Position numbers and translations under genes: made by a program. Shown here one piece after another: positions 35,497 to 45,300 of a DNA stretch of 64,000 bases (position 1 is its first letter; each line of letters starts with the position of its first letter). The notes beneath the pieces are model-generated. The model was not told where the DNA came from and made no database searches. It was given only the letters and a program-made list of their open reading frames with translations. This stretch comes from Bacillota bacterium (GTDB lineage Bacteria; Bacillota; Clostridia; Lachnospirales; Lachnospiraceae): the NCBI GenBank assembly GCA_023409835.1, contig JAEYQV010000114.1, positions 1 to 64,000 of the forward strand, written 5' to 3'.

Positions 35497-36183
35497 ATGA
35501 CTGTTAAGGTTACGAAACGAACAATACGAATTGTCCTCTTCATTATTCTTGCAGGCTGCATAATAATGCCCTTGACATTATTGCTAATCAACCTGCAGGT
35601 TAAGAATTCGGTTAAGTCAAGGATACTGACACCGGAGGAGGCTGCCGGTCTGAATGCAGACTGCATCCTGGTGCTGGGGGCAGGTGTCTGGGAGAACAGC
35701 AGACCCAGCCAGATGCTGGAGGATCGTCTCCTGCAAGGAGTTGAGCTCTATCAGATCGGAGCCTCTGACCGTTTATTGGTGAGTGGGGATCATGGACGCG
35801 AGGGCTATGATGAAGTAAATGTGATGAAGAGCTTTGCGATTGGTAAAGGAATATCGTCAGAGCATATCTTTATGGACCATGCGGGCTTCTCCACCTATGA
35901 TAGTATGTACCGTGCCCGGGATATTTTTAAGGTGAAGAAGGTCATTATCGTTACGCAGAAGTATCACATATATCGTGCTCTGTATGTGGCAGAAGCTCTT
36001 GGCTTGGAGGCTTATGGTGTTGCTTCGGATCCCAGACAGTATGCGGGACAGGGTTATCGGGAGCTTAGGGAGATTGCAGCCAGAGTGAAAGACTTCTTCT
36101 ATGTCATTGTAAAGCCGGAGCCAGCCTATCTTGGTGATTCCATCCCTGTTTACGGAAACGGGGATATCACAAATGATAAATGA
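35497..36183 (+). CDS. SanA/YdcF-family (DUF218) membrane-anchored protein
   Basis: A 228-residue protein with an N-terminal membrane anchor (residues 9-30, IRIVLFIILAGCIIMPLTLLLI) followed by a DUF218 domain: ADCILVLGAGVWENSRPSQMLEDRLLQGVELYQIGASDRLLVSGDHG, then EHIFMDHAGFSTYDSMYRARDIF and VTQKYHIYRALYVAEALGLEAYGV. The Glu after RPS and the conserved Asp/His residues are typical of SanA, linked in enterobacteria to envelope barrier function and vancomycin exclusion. The domain faces outward. AGGAAGG lies 8 nt before the ATG. It is codirectional with, but 91 bp from, the previous cluster. Confidence 0.85.
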   Translation: MTVKVTKRTIRIVLFIILAGCIIMPLTLLLINLQVKNSVKSRILTPEEAAGLNADCILVLGAGVWENSRPSQMLEDRLLQGVELYQIGASDRLLVSGDHGREGYDEVNVMKSFAIGKGISSEHIFMDHAGFSTYDSMYRARDIFKVKKVIIVTQKYHIYRALYVAEALGLEAYGVASDPRQYAGQGYRELREIAARVKDFFYVIVKPEPAYLGDSIPVYGNGDITNDK

Positions 36184-36270
36184 ACGAATATGATATGATA
36201 CAGAGGAACGACCGGCGAAGGAATACAAATATATAAAGTAAGGTAATAAATTGAATGGGAGGTGTCAGGA

Positions 36271-36453
36271 ATGAGAGGAAACGTAAATTGCGAAAGCTGT
36301 GATAATTATATATTCGACGACGAATATGACTGTTATGTCTGCCAGGCTGACCTGGATGAAGACGAGATGGAACACTTCTTAAAAAACTCCTTTCGTAACT
36401 GTCCTTATTACCAATATCATGACGAATATAAGATCGTAAGAAAGCAGATATAG
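36271..36453 (+). CDS. Small DUF6472-type zinc-binding peptide
   Basis: A 60-residue acidic protein with two CxxC pairs (C7-C10 CESC, C21-C24 CYVC) and a fifth cysteine in FRNCPYYQ. The pattern matches my memory of DUF6472 in Lachnospiraceae, including the closing DEYKIVRKQ. It likely binds one zinc. I chose the ATG at 36271 because GGGAGG lies 9 nt upstream; an in-frame GTG at 36262 would add three residues. Function unknown. Confidence 0.75.
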   Translation: MRGNVNCESCDNYIFDDEYDCYVCQADLDEDEMEHFLKNSFRNCPYYQYHDEYKIVRKQI

Positions 36454-36653
36454 CTTGAAAAATTCCATTATGCTGATTCCTTAATACTGCTGTTCATGAT
36501 ATTTTCTTGATAAACGTTTTCAAATGAGGAATACAGCATTTCGATAAAAAGCGTGAATCCCCGGTAATTAAACTGTGGAGTTGTTTAAATGATAGTCAGT
36601 TGTAATTTTTCTATATATTGTATGATTAATATTATTAGAAAAAGAAAAAATAC

Positions 36654-36682
36654 TTGACATAATGAAAAACATTGCATAATAT
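36654..36682 (+). promoter_or_regulatory. Promoter of the valS T-box leader
   Basis: TTGACA (36654-36659), 17 nt spacer, TAATAT (36677-36682). Transcription would start near 36689. Confidence 0.75.
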
Positions 36683-36688
36683 TAAGCT

Positions 36689-36986
36689 AATATTTATAAA
36701 GGCAAATGTAGTGATGGAGAGGGATATTGAGCAGAGCTTATCAGAGAGGACCACTCACCGGCTGAAAGGTGGTCTGAAGCAAGCTTACAATCTGTAGCTC
36801 CGGAACAGCAGCTCTGAACCCGTAAGGTGCGTAGGAGATGCCGGGTAGTCCCGTTACAGACATAGAGTTGGTCAAGAGAAATAAAAGTATCCGGGTTAAC
36901 ACCTTGATTCATAATACGGCTTACGACCATAAAAAAAGGTGGTACCACGGTTCTTCGTCCTTTGTGACGAAGGACCTTTTTTTATT
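36689..36986 (+). ncRNA. T-box leader RNA controlling valS
   Basis: A tRNA-sensing leader. The hallmark T-box sequence GGTGGTACCACGG lies at 36938-36950; the intrinsic terminator follows at once (GGTTCTTCGTC / GACGAAGGACC plus TTTTTTT, 36949-36986), overlapping so the antiterminator and terminator are exclusive. Upstream lie a stem-I region with GAGAGG near 36750 and a CCGGGTAGTCCCG stem-III-like hairpin (about 36841-36853). Uncharged tRNA-Val would stabilise the antiterminator and allow valS expression. I could not fix the valine specifier codon by eye; GTA triplets occur near 36794 and 36822. Confidence 0.88.
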
Positions 36987-36990
36987 TTAC

Positions 36991-37011
36991 CACGGGCAGC
37001 CAATCCGGTTT
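36991..37011 (+). repeat. Dispersed palindromic repeat, right-half copy
   Basis: CCACGGGCAGCCAATCCGGTTT matches the right half of the family consensus, cut near the dyad centre, and starts right after the T-box terminator T run. Confidence 0.5.
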
Positions 37012-37060
37012 ATAAAGTGTATTTGACATGGTGAAAAACAAAACCACAAGAGAACTTTAT

Positions 37061-37417
37061 TGAAAGGTGGTTTCGCGCAGAAAACTATAGTATCTCATTG
37101 TAAAGATAGTTAAGAAGAACAGATGTATAAAAGTATTGGAACAGGCGGTTTCGCACCGGTAGTATATTTGACAGACTTTATAATTTTCGTAGTAACACTT
37201 ACTGAGATTTTGTAACGAATGGTCTGGGGAATGTCCATGGAGGGACATTCTAGGTGTGAGCGGCATGGAAGCCGCTTCACGCCGACAGACCGCAAACGTT
37301 ACAAAATCGAAGCATAGTGTTACAGAAAATTATAATCGGAAAGAAAATATATTACCGGTACGAAACCGCCGTGAACAGAGGCATAGTAACAAGCTTCCGA
37401 AACCGCCGTCAAAAAAT
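37061..37417 (+). repeat. Nested palindromic element with twin apical hairpins between T-box and valS
   Basis: Arms at 37143-37199 and 37316-37372 are 57-nt inverted repeats matching at roughly three-quarters of positions (GGCGGTTTCG, ACCGGTA, TTATAATTTTC, GTAACACT blocks). Inside, GATTTTGTAACG (37205-37216) and CGTTACAAAATC (37297-37308) pair perfectly, then GGTCTG/CAGACC, then two side-by-side hairpins: GAATGTCC/GGACATTC and GTGAGCGGC/GCCGCTTCAC, both with ATGGA-type loops. Outer GGTGGTTTCG (about 37066) and CGAAACCGCC (about 37399) form a third inverted layer. The whole lies between the T-box terminator and the valS ribosome site, so it is transcribed with valS. It may be a miniature inverted-repeat element or a regulatory RNA. 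Confidence 0.8.
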
Positions 37418-37433
37418 AGAAGGAGAGATAACC

Positions 37434-40094
37434 ATGGAAAAGGAACTCGCAAAGACCTATGATCCAAAAGACATTGAAGAAAGGTTATACCAAAAGTGGA
37501 TGGAGAACAAATACTTCCATGCAGAAGTAGATAGAAGCAAGAAACCCTTCACGATTGTGATCCCCCCGCCGAACATTACCGGACAGCTTCACATGGGGCA
37601 TGCCCTGGATAATACCATGCAGGATATCCTGATCCGCCTCAAGAGAATGCAGGGCTACAATGCACTGTGGCAGCCGGGAACGGATCACGCCAGCATTGCA
37701 ACTGAGGTAAAGATCATCGAACAGCTGCGCAAGGAAGGAATTGAAAAGGCAGACCTGGGAAGGGAAGGCTTCCTGGAGAGGGCCTGGCAGTGGAAAGAAG
37801 AGTATGGCGGACGAATTATCTCCCAGTTGAAAAAATTAGGCTCCTCCTGTGATTGGGACAGGGAGCGCTTTACAATGGATGAGGGCTGTTCTGAAGCTGT
37901 TACGAAGGTATTTGTTAAGCTGTATGAGGAAGGCTATATCTATAAAGGCTCCAGAATTATCAACTGGTGCCCGGTTTGTAAGACCTCCATCTCCGATGCT
38001 GAGGTAGAATACGAGGAACAGGCTGGTCATTTCTGGCATATTAAATATCCGATTGTCGGAGAAGAAGGCTATGTTGAGATTGCAACCACCAGACCGGAGA
38101 CAATGCTTGGTGATACAGCAGTTGCCGTTCATCCGGAGGATGAGAGGTATCAGCATCTGATCGGTAAGAAGGTACTTCTTCCGATTGTAAATAAGGAAAT
38201 CCCTGTGGTAGCGGATACTTATGTAGATAAAGATTTCGGAACCGGTGTTGTTAAGATTACTCCGGCCCATGATCCAAATGACTTTGAGGTAGGTAAGAGA
38301 CATAACCTGCCGGAAGTAAATATCATGAATGATGATGCTACCATCAATGGAAACGGCGGCAAATATGCAGGTATGGATCGTTACGAAGCCCGCAAGCTGC
38401 TTGTTAAGGAATTAGATGAATTAGGTCTGCTGGTTAAGGTTGCAGATCATACCCATAATGTAGGAACCCATGACCGCTGTAAGACTACAGTTGAGCCCCT
38501 GGTTAAACCGCAATGGTTTGTTAAGATGGATGGGCTGATCAAACCGGCGGTAGAAGCTGTGAAGAACGGTGACATTCAGTTCGTACCGGAGCGCTTTGAT
38601 AAAATCTACTTTAACTGGACCGACAACATCCGCGACTGGTGTATCTCCAGACAGCTCTGGTGGGGTCATCGCATACCGGCCTATTACTGTGACGGCTGCG
38701 GTGAGGTCATTGTATCCGCAGAAGAGCCCTCCAGATGCCCGAGATGCGGCAGCACCCATCTGCGTCAGGACGAGGATACCTTGGATACCTGGTTCTCCTC
38801 CGCACTGTGGCCGTTCTCCACACTTGGCTGGCCGGAGAAGACAGAGGACCTGGATTATTTCTATCCGACCGACGTGCTTGTAACCGGTTACGATATTATT
38901 TTCTTCTGGGTAATCCGAATGGTATTTTCAGGCTACGCTCATATGGGAGAGAAGCCGTTCAGTAAGGTATTAATTCATGGACTGGTAAGGGATTCCCAGG
39001 GACGCAAGATGAGTAAATCCCTCGGCAACGGTATTGATCCACTGGAAGTAATTGATAAATACGGTGCAGATGCGCTCCGTTTCTCCCTGATTACCGGTAA
39101 TGCTCCCGGTAACGATATGAGATTCTACTGGGAGAGAGTGGAGGCCAGCAGAAACTTTGCAAATAAGGTTTGGAATGCTTCCCGTTTCATCATGATGAAT
39201 CTGGAGAAGGCTGAAATCGGTGAGACGATGGAGGCTGAGAAGCTGACCGCTGCAGACCGCTGGATCTTATCCAAGGCCAATGTTTTAGTGAAAGAGGTAA
39301 CCGAGAACCTGGACAGCTTTGAACTGGGTATCGCTCTGCAGAAGATTTATGATTTCATCTGGGAGGAATTCTGCGACTGGTATATCGAGATGGTGAAGCC
39401 GAGATTGTACAGCGAAACCGATGAGACGAAGGCTGCTGCACTCTGGACCCTAAAGCATGTACTTACAACCTCCTTAAAGCTGCTGCATCCGTATATGCCG
39501 TTCGTAACGGAGGAGATCTACTGCACCCTTCAGGAAATGTCCGGACAAAAGGAAGCTGACTCCATTATGATCTCCAATTGGCCGGAATATCACAGCGAAT
39601 GGGAATTTGAGAAGGAGCTGGAGAGCATCGAGCTGATAAAGGAAGCGGTTAAGGGAATCCGTAACGTACGCAGCAATATGAATGTACCCCCGAGCAGAAA
39701 AGCAACGGTTATTGTAGTTTCCGATAACGCTAAGATCCGTAACATCTTCACAGACAGTAAGGTGTTCTTTGCAACTCTGGGCTATGCCAGTGAGGTATTG
39801 GTTCAGCAGGATAAAGCAGGAATCAGCGAGGATGCTGTCTCCACCGTTATCCCGGGGGCTGTAATCTATATTCCGTTTGCAGACCTTGTAGATATCGATA
39901 AGGAGATCGAGCGTCTGACGAAGGAGAAGGAGAAGCTGGAGGGCGAGTTAAAGCGTGTTAACGGCATGCTGGCTAATCCGAACTTTGTGAATAAGGCACC
40001 GGAGAGTAAGCTTGCCGAGGAGAGAGCAAAGCTTGAGAAATACAATGACATGATGAAGCAGGTTATGGAACGTCTGGAGCATCTGAGTAAATAG
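37434..40094 (+). CDS. valS: Valyl-tRNA synthetase
   Basis: An 886-residue class I aminoacyl-tRNA synthetase charging tRNA-Val. The HIGH-type motif is in [18 protein letters not shown] near residue 50, and KMSKS in [14 protein letters not shown] near residue 525. A zinc-knuckle (YYCDGCGEV...RCPRCGS) lies near residue 420, and the C-terminal arm is a coiled coil ([20 protein letters not shown]) as in other ValS. AAGGAGAG lies about 8 nt upstream of the ATG at 37434; an in-frame start further up at 37317 would fall inside the palindromic element and is rejected. Expression is under the T-box at 36689. Confidence 0.97.
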   Translation: MEKELAKTYDPKDIEERLYQKWMENKYFHAEVDRSKKPFTIVIPPPNITGQLHMGHALDNTMQDILIRLKRMQGYNALWQPGTDHASIATEVKIIEQLRKEGIEKADLGREGFLERAWQWKEEYGGRIISQLKKLGSSCDWDRERFTMDEGCSEAVTKVFVKLYEEGYIYKGSRIINWCPVCKTSISDAEVEYEEQAGHFWHIKYPIVGEEGYVEIATTRPETMLGDTAVAVHPEDERYQHLIGKKVLLPIVNKEIPVVADTYVDKDFGTGVVKITPAHDPNDFEVGKRHNLPEVNIMNDDATINGNGGKYAGMDRYEARKLLVKELDELGLLVKVADHTHNVGTHDRCKTTVEPLVKPQWFVKMDGLIKPAVEAVKNGDIQFVPERFDKIYFNWTDNIRDWCISRQLWWGHRIPAYYCDGCGEVIVSAEEPSRCPRCGSTHLRQDEDTLDTWFSSALWPFSTLGWPEKTEDLDYFYPTDVLVTGYDIIFFWVIRMVFSGYAHMGEKPFSKVLIHGLVRDSQGRKMSKSLGNGIDPLEVIDKYGADALRFSLITGNAPGNDMRFYWERVEASRNFANKVWNASRFIMMNLEKAEIGETMEAEKLTAADRWILSKANVLVKEVTENLDSFELGIALQKIYDFIWEEFCDWYIEMVKPRLYSETDETKAAALWTLKHVLTTSLKLLHPYMPFVTEEIYCTLQEMSGQKEADSIMISNWPEYHSEWEFEKELESIELIKEAVKGIRNVRSNMNVPPSRKATVIVVSDNAKIRNIFTDSKVFFATLGYASEVLVQQDKAGISEDAVSTVIPGAVIYIPFADLVDIDKEIERLTKEKEKLEGELKRVNGMLANPNFVNKAPESKLAEERAKLEKYNDMMKQVMERLEHLSK

Positions 40095-40126
40095 TACAAT
40101 AAGCTTCTGTCACTCAATAAAAACAA

Positions 40127-40178
40127 AATGAGCCTTGGAATTCCGGCATAATATCTGCGGGAAGGCCGGGCTCATTTC
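40127..40178 (+). terminator. Hairpin after valS
   Basis: AAATGAGCC pairs with GGCTCATTT, with an inner CCGGC/GGCCGG stem. Only a short T tract follows. Confidence 0.5.
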
Positions 40179-40363
40179 CTAAGCCATATTACAGGGGTAG
40201 CTGCGTATTTTTGAAGGGAAAGTATAGTTTTCATGATCCGATTATGAAAATCCGTCTTGCATTAATCGACTGTATCCGATATGATACTGTTATAAGGGAA
40301 GACAATTAGGACAATAGAGATTGAATACCATTTAATTAATAATATAAGAAAGAGGTAATAGAG

Positions 40364-40840
40364 ATGTTACAAGATGATTATATCAGCTTTGTTATTGAAA
40401 AACAGAAGCATATCGCTTTAATTGCCCACGACAGCAAGAAGCAGGAGATCGTGGATTGGGTGGAAGCGAATAAGAACATATTAAAGAACCATTTTCTGTG
40501 CGGTACCGGCACAACTGCCAGGCTGATTGCAGAGAAGACGGAATTACCGGTAAGAGCATATAACAGTGGTCCGCTTGGGGGAGATCAGCAGATCGGTTCC
40601 AGAATAGTGGAGGGGAATATCGATTTTGTAGTATTCTTCTGGGATCCGCTAGAGTCACAACCCCATGATCCGGATGTGAAGGCTCTGCTTCGAATCGCAG
40701 CGGTTTATGATATCCCGGTGGCTAATAACCGGGCAACGGCGGACTTTTTAATAACCTCCAGATATATGAATGAGGAATATGAAAGAAAGGTCCTAAATTA
40801 TAACAAAGTAATTCAACACAGATTAATAGAGTTAAGTTAA
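40364..40840 (+). CDS. mgsA: Methylglyoxal synthase
   Basis: A 158-residue cytosolic enzyme turning dihydroxyacetone phosphate into methylglyoxal and phosphate, a bypass of lower glycolysis. Characteristic segments are ALIAHDSKKQEIVDW, LCGTGTTARLI, the phosphate-binding NSGPLGGDQQIGSRI with the catalytic Asp, and FFWDPLESQPHDPDVKALLRIA with the catalytic His. The C-terminal 25 residues extend beyond E. coli MgsA. AGAGG lies about 9 nt before the ATG. It is monocistronic with a good terminator at 40858. Confidence 0.95.
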   Translation: MLQDDYISFVIEKQKHIALIAHDSKKQEIVDWVEANKNILKNHFLCGTGTTARLIAEKTELPVRAYNSGPLGGDQQIGSRIVEGNIDFVVFFWDPLESQPHDPDVKALLRIAAVYDIPVANNRATADFLITSRYMNEEYERKVLNYNKVIQHRLIELS

Positions 40841-40857
40841 TTGAATAAGTATATATT

Positions 40858-40888
40858 CAGGAGCAGTCTTAAGACCGCTCCTGTTTTA
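40858..40888 (+). terminator. Terminator after mgsA
   Basis: CAGGAGC-AGTCTTAAGACC-GCTCCTG dyad followed by TTTTA. Confidence 0.75.
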
Positions 40889-40948
40889 TACTGCGGAGGG
40901 GAATGGTTATGTAAATAAGCTAAGGGACGGAAAACAGACATTGATAAG

Positions 40949-40980
40949 AAAGGGGGTAGCTTAACCTATACTACCCCTTT
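40949..40980 (-). terminator. Hairpin terminating the LysR gene
   Basis: AAAGGGGGTAG / CTACCCCTTT around an 11-nt loop; on the minus strand the stem ends in CCCCCTTTCTT, after the LysR stop at 41060. Confidence 0.5.
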
Positions 40981-40986
40981 GAATAG

Positions 40987-41020
40987 GCGGTTGGCTGCCA
41001 CTGGCAGACCAATCCGGTTT
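40987..41020 (+). repeat. Dispersed palindromic repeat, copy 3
   Basis: GCGGTTGGCTGCC-ACT-GGCAGACCAATCCGGTTT: the most symmetrical copy, whose outer GGTTGG / CCAATC and inner CTGCC / GGCAG arms can fold into one hairpin. Confidence 0.85.
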
Positions 41021-41059
41021 CGATGGAGATTATATACTATGAAAAAACTTCCTGCTGTA

Positions 41060-41932
41060 TCAGACATTTAAGCTGTCAATAAAGAATTTGGCCGCATCAG
41101 AGAGAGGAATATCATTATTATAGGCAGCTACCAGCGTTCTGGTCGGGATATCCTGAGTAGTTTGAATGATGTCCAGATTGCCCAGCTCCGTGATACAGAA
41201 ATCAGGAATAAAAGCAATTCCGAGACCGATCTTAGCCAGATCAATCAGAAGATCATTACTGCTGAGTTCGATGGCAGGGACCAGATCCAACGAATTCTCC
41301 AGGAAGAGATTATGCAGGTAGATGCTTGTGGTGGAACGCTTCTCCAGCATTAGGATCGGGTACTGCTGCAGCTCCTGAAGTGTAACCGGTCTGCCAAACA
41401 GCGGAAAGGCCTCTTTATTGGCAATGAAGATATCCTTGAACTCCTTCACGGGAAGGATCTTCATCACATTATTCAACGCAGGGTTCGGTGAATTCGTAAC
41501 GATAACATCCACCTCATTTCGTTCCAGCAGTGTAGCGCATTGGAGTGAGGTGCCATTGGTTACCTTGATGTGGATGTTTGGATATTCTGTGTGAAATTGA
41601 TTTAGAAATGGAACCAGATAATAACGACAGATTGTATCACTGGCTCCGATCCTCAGCTGGATTCCACTCTTCGGGTCTGCACAGAGCTGGTTTTCTCCCC
41701 GACTGATTAAATTAATGGCCGGTTCAATGTGTTTTAAGAGCAGCTCACCCTCCTTAGTCAGGGCAACCCGCTTAGTGGAGCGGATGAAGAGGGTTTGATT
41801 CAGACGTTTTTCCAGGGTCTTGATGGACTGACTGACTGCTGACTGTGAGATGAATAGAGTGTCGGCAGCATCGGAAAAGCTTAAGCTTTTCGCAACATGA
41901 TAGAATACCTTATACAGTTCATAATTGATATC
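41060..41932 (-). CDS. LysR-family transcriptional regulator
   Basis: A 290-residue LysR regulator. The N-terminal wHTH reads ELYKVFYHVAKSLSFSDAADTLFISQSAVSQSIKTLEKRLNQTLF, and the effector domain starts with LRIGASDTICRYYLVPFLNQFH. It is clearly related to the LysR protein at 12470. I chose the ATG at 41932 because GGAGG lies 6 nt upstream; a longer frame to 42022 adds 30 residues unlike any LysR start. Divergent to it is purL, about 407 bp away across a repeat-rich spacer, so regulation of purL is possible but not supported by a recognisable T-N11-A box. Confidence 0.9.
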   Translation of the reverse strand, partial: DINYELYKVFYHVAKSLSFSDAADTLFISQSAVSQSIKTLEKRLNQTLFIRSTKRVALTKEGELLLKHIEPAINLISRGENQLCADPKSGIQLRIGASDTICRYYLVPFLNQFHTEYPNIHIKVTNGTSLQCATLLERNEVDVIVTNSPNPALNNVMKILPVKEFKDIFIANKEAFPLFGRPVTLQELQQYPILMLEKRSTTSIYLHNLFLENSLDLVPAIELSSNDLLIDLAKIGLGIAFIPDFCITELGNLDIIQTTQDIPTRTLVAAYNNDIPLSDAAKFFIDSLNV

Positions 41933-42056
41933 CATAATATTCCTCCATTCTGCGGCTAACCCAAGGATATGGGCTGCAGCACAATATTTATTCCTTTCGA
42001 TAGTGGCTGAAGCCACCATCACCTATATTGGGGACGCATCTTATCAGGTATCACAT

Positions 42057-42164
42057 CCTACCCTTGCAGGCGGCACCCTTACCCTTGCAGGAGGGTAAAC
42101 CCTACCCGTACAGGCGGAATGCCCTACTCTTGCAGGAGGGCACGCCCTACTCTAGCAGGCGGAC
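42057..42164 (+). repeat. Five ~22-bp tandem repeats upstream of purL
   Basis: Units of 20-24 bp with core CCCTAC-CTTGCAGG, alternating GCAGGCGG and GCAGGAGG endings: 42057, 42077, 42101, 42123 and 42145 (approximate starts). They lie between the LysR gene and purL, upstream of the purL promoter region. Not CRISPR: there are no unique spacers. Confidence 0.75.
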
Positions 42165-42339
42165 ATTATCTTCCGCGATTTTCCGGTCCCGGAGCAGGGC
42201 TGGTACCCACGGAGGATATATTAGACTACCTAATAAAAAGATTTACATATATTAATTATTATTATAAGACATGTTATGTTATAATGCAAGAAAATGATAG
42301 GAAAACCAGACCTTTTGAAGACAAAAAGGAGTGTTGTTT

Positions 42340-45300
42340 ATGAATAAAGTCAGACGGATCTATGTAGAGAAGAAATCATCATATGCGGTAAGAGCTAAGG
42401 AGCTGAAAACTGAGTTAAGAAATTACCTCGGAATGAAAGGCCTTCAGTCAGTGAGGGTTTTGATCCGCTACGATATAGAGAATATCAGTGAGGAGACCTA
42501 TTGGAAGGCACTGGGTACTGTATTTTCCGAACCTCCGGTGGATATTCTTACGGAAGAGACCTTTGCTTCAGAGGCTGAGGATAGGATATTTTCCGTTGAG
42601 TATCTGCCCGGACAGTTCGATCAGAGAGCAGATTCCGCCGAGCAGTGTGTGAAGCTGCTGAATGAGCAGGAAGTACCGGTGATCCGTTCTGCAACTACCT
42701 ATGTTCTGACCGGAGATATTACAGAGGAGGAGTTTGAGAGGATTAAGGCTTACTGCATTAATCCGGTAGATTCCAGAGAAACCAATGAGGTAAAGCCGAT
42801 GACTCTGGTTGCCGAATATGATGAGCCGTCGGATGTGGTTGTGTTAGAAGGCTTTCAGGACATGGGAGCAGAGGAATTATTCGAGCTTTACAGCTCCTTA
42901 AGCCTGGCGATGACCTTTGAGGACTTTAAGCACATCCGGAATTATTTCCATACGGAAGAGAAGCGGGATCCCTCTATGACGGAGATCCGGGTATTGGATA
43001 CCTACTGGTCCGATCATTGCCGCCATACAACCTTCTTAACGGAGCTAAAGGATATCCGGTTCGAGGAGGGTTATTATACCGAGCCGATCAAGGCAGCTTA
43101 TCAAAGCTATATTACAGAACGGGAGAAGCTGTATAAGGGAAGAGACGATAAATACATCTCTCTGATGGACATCGCACTCCTTGGCATGAAGAAATTACGC
43201 GCAGACGGAAAGCTCGATGATATGGAGGTATCCGATGAGATCAATGCCTGCTCCATCATCGTACCCGTGGAGATTGACGGGAAGACAGAGGAGTGGCTGG
43301 TATTCTTTAAAAACGAAACCCATAACCATCCTACCGAGATTGAACCCTTTGGCGGTGCAGCAACCTGCCTTGGCGGAGCCATCCGTGATCCGCTGTCCGG
43401 AAGAGGATATGTATATCAGGCTATGAGAGTTACCGGAGCGGCAGACCCCACCGTATCTGTTAAGGATACCCTGAAGGGAAAGCTTGCCCAGAGAAAGATC
43501 TGTACCGGTGCAGCAGCCGGCTACTCCTCCTACGGTAACCAGATCGGTCTTGCAACCGGGCTGGTGGATGAGATATATCATCCGGGCTATGTGGCTAAGA
43601 GACTTGAGATCGGAGCTGTCATTGGTGCTGCTCCCAGAAAGAATGTCATCCGTGAGAATTCGGATCCCGGAGACATTATCATATTATTAGGCGGAAGAAC
43701 CGGTCGTGACGGATTGGGCGGAGCAACCGGCTCCTCGAAGATCCACACAACGGAATCGATTGAAACCTGCGGTGCAGAGGTGCAGAAGGGAAATGCTCCT
43801 ACCGAACGTAAGCTGCAGAGATTATTCCGCAGGGAAGAGGTTAGCAGACTCATTAAGAAATGTAATGACTTTGGTGCAGGCGGCGTATCCGTTGCTATCG
43901 GTGAACTGGCCGCAGGACTCCACATCAATCTGGATCAGGTTCCGAAAAAATATGCGGGTTTGGACGGTACAGAGCTGGCTATTTCTGAATCTCAGGAAAG
44001 AATGGCCGTTGTGGTGGATCCGAAGAATGTAGATAAAATGCTGGCATTTGCAGAGGAAGAGAATCTGGAAGCAGTCGTTGTGGCTGAGGTTACCGAAGCA
44101 CCGAGACTCGTCATGGAGTGGAGGGGGAACGAGATTGTTAATCTGTCCAGAGCCTTCCTAGACACGAACGGTGCTCATCAGGAAGCAACAGCCTTCGTAC
44201 AGATGCCTGCTAAAGAAGATAATTATTTAGAGACAGGTGCAACCGGTATATTATCGGAAGCTTCTGATCTTAAGACGAAGTGGCTTAAGAATCTGTCCGT
44301 TCTGAATGTTTGCTCTAAGAAGGGACTGGTTGAGATGTTTGACAGCTCCATCGGAGCAGCAACTGTTACCATGCCCTATGGCGGTAAATATCAGCTATCC
44401 CCGATCCAGACCATGACTGCGAAGCTTCCGGTAACGGAGGGCTCCTGTGATACCGTATCCATGATGAGCTACGGCTTTGATCCTTATCTGTCCAGCTGGT
44501 CTCCATTCCACGGCTCTGTATATGCTGTGCTTACTTCCGTGGCTAAGATCGTGGCAGCAGGCGGTGATCATACCAAGATTCGTTTTACCTTCCAGGAATT
44601 TTTCCGCAGACTCGGCAATGACCCGAAGCGTTGGGGCGAACCGCTGGTTGCACTGCTGGGAGCTTATGATGCACAGGTTAAACTAGGACTTCCCTCAATC
44701 GGAGGCAAGGACAGTATGTCAGGAACCTTCAATGACATCGATGTTCCTCCGACTCTGGTCTCTTTTGCTGTGGATATGGCAAAGACCGGAGATATCGTCA
44801 CGACAGAGCTGAAAAAACCCGGTAATGTCCTGGTAGAATTTAAGATAAAGAAAGACTCTTATGAGCTTCCTGAGTACGATCAGGCAGGTTCCTTATATTC
44901 CAGAATTACAGGACTTATGAGAAGCGGAAGGATTATTTCCGCATTTGCGGAGGGCTTTGGCGGAATTGCAGAAGCAGTCAGCAAGATGGCCTTCGGTAAT
45001 AAGCTTGGAGTACAGCTCTCTGAAGAGCTTACAGAGAAGGAACTATTTTTACCGGGCTACGGAGCTTTAATCGCAGAGATGACGGAGCAGGAGGCGAAAG
45101 CCTTGAATGCTTCCTTTGCTGAGGAAGAGTATGCCCAGATTGGCACCATAACCACAGACGGTGATTTCCGTTATAAGGATACTGTAATTACCATGGAGGA
45201 AGCATTGAATTCCTGGACAGGAACGCTGGAGAAGGTATATCCGACCAGACCTCAGACAGAGGAAGGCGTACTGGCTACGAAGCTTTATGATGCGAAGAGA

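Noticed and set aside
37317..37433. N-terminal extension of ValS from an in-frame start
   Set aside because: It would lie in the palindromic element; AAGGAGAG fits the ATG at 37434, where ValS homology begins.
42057..42164. Possible CRISPR array or coding repeat
   Set aside because: No spacers of constant length; plus-strand frames over it have no ribosome site.
41060..42340. LysR protein as direct regulator of purL
   Set aside because: The genes are divergent but no recognisable LysR box was found in the spacer.
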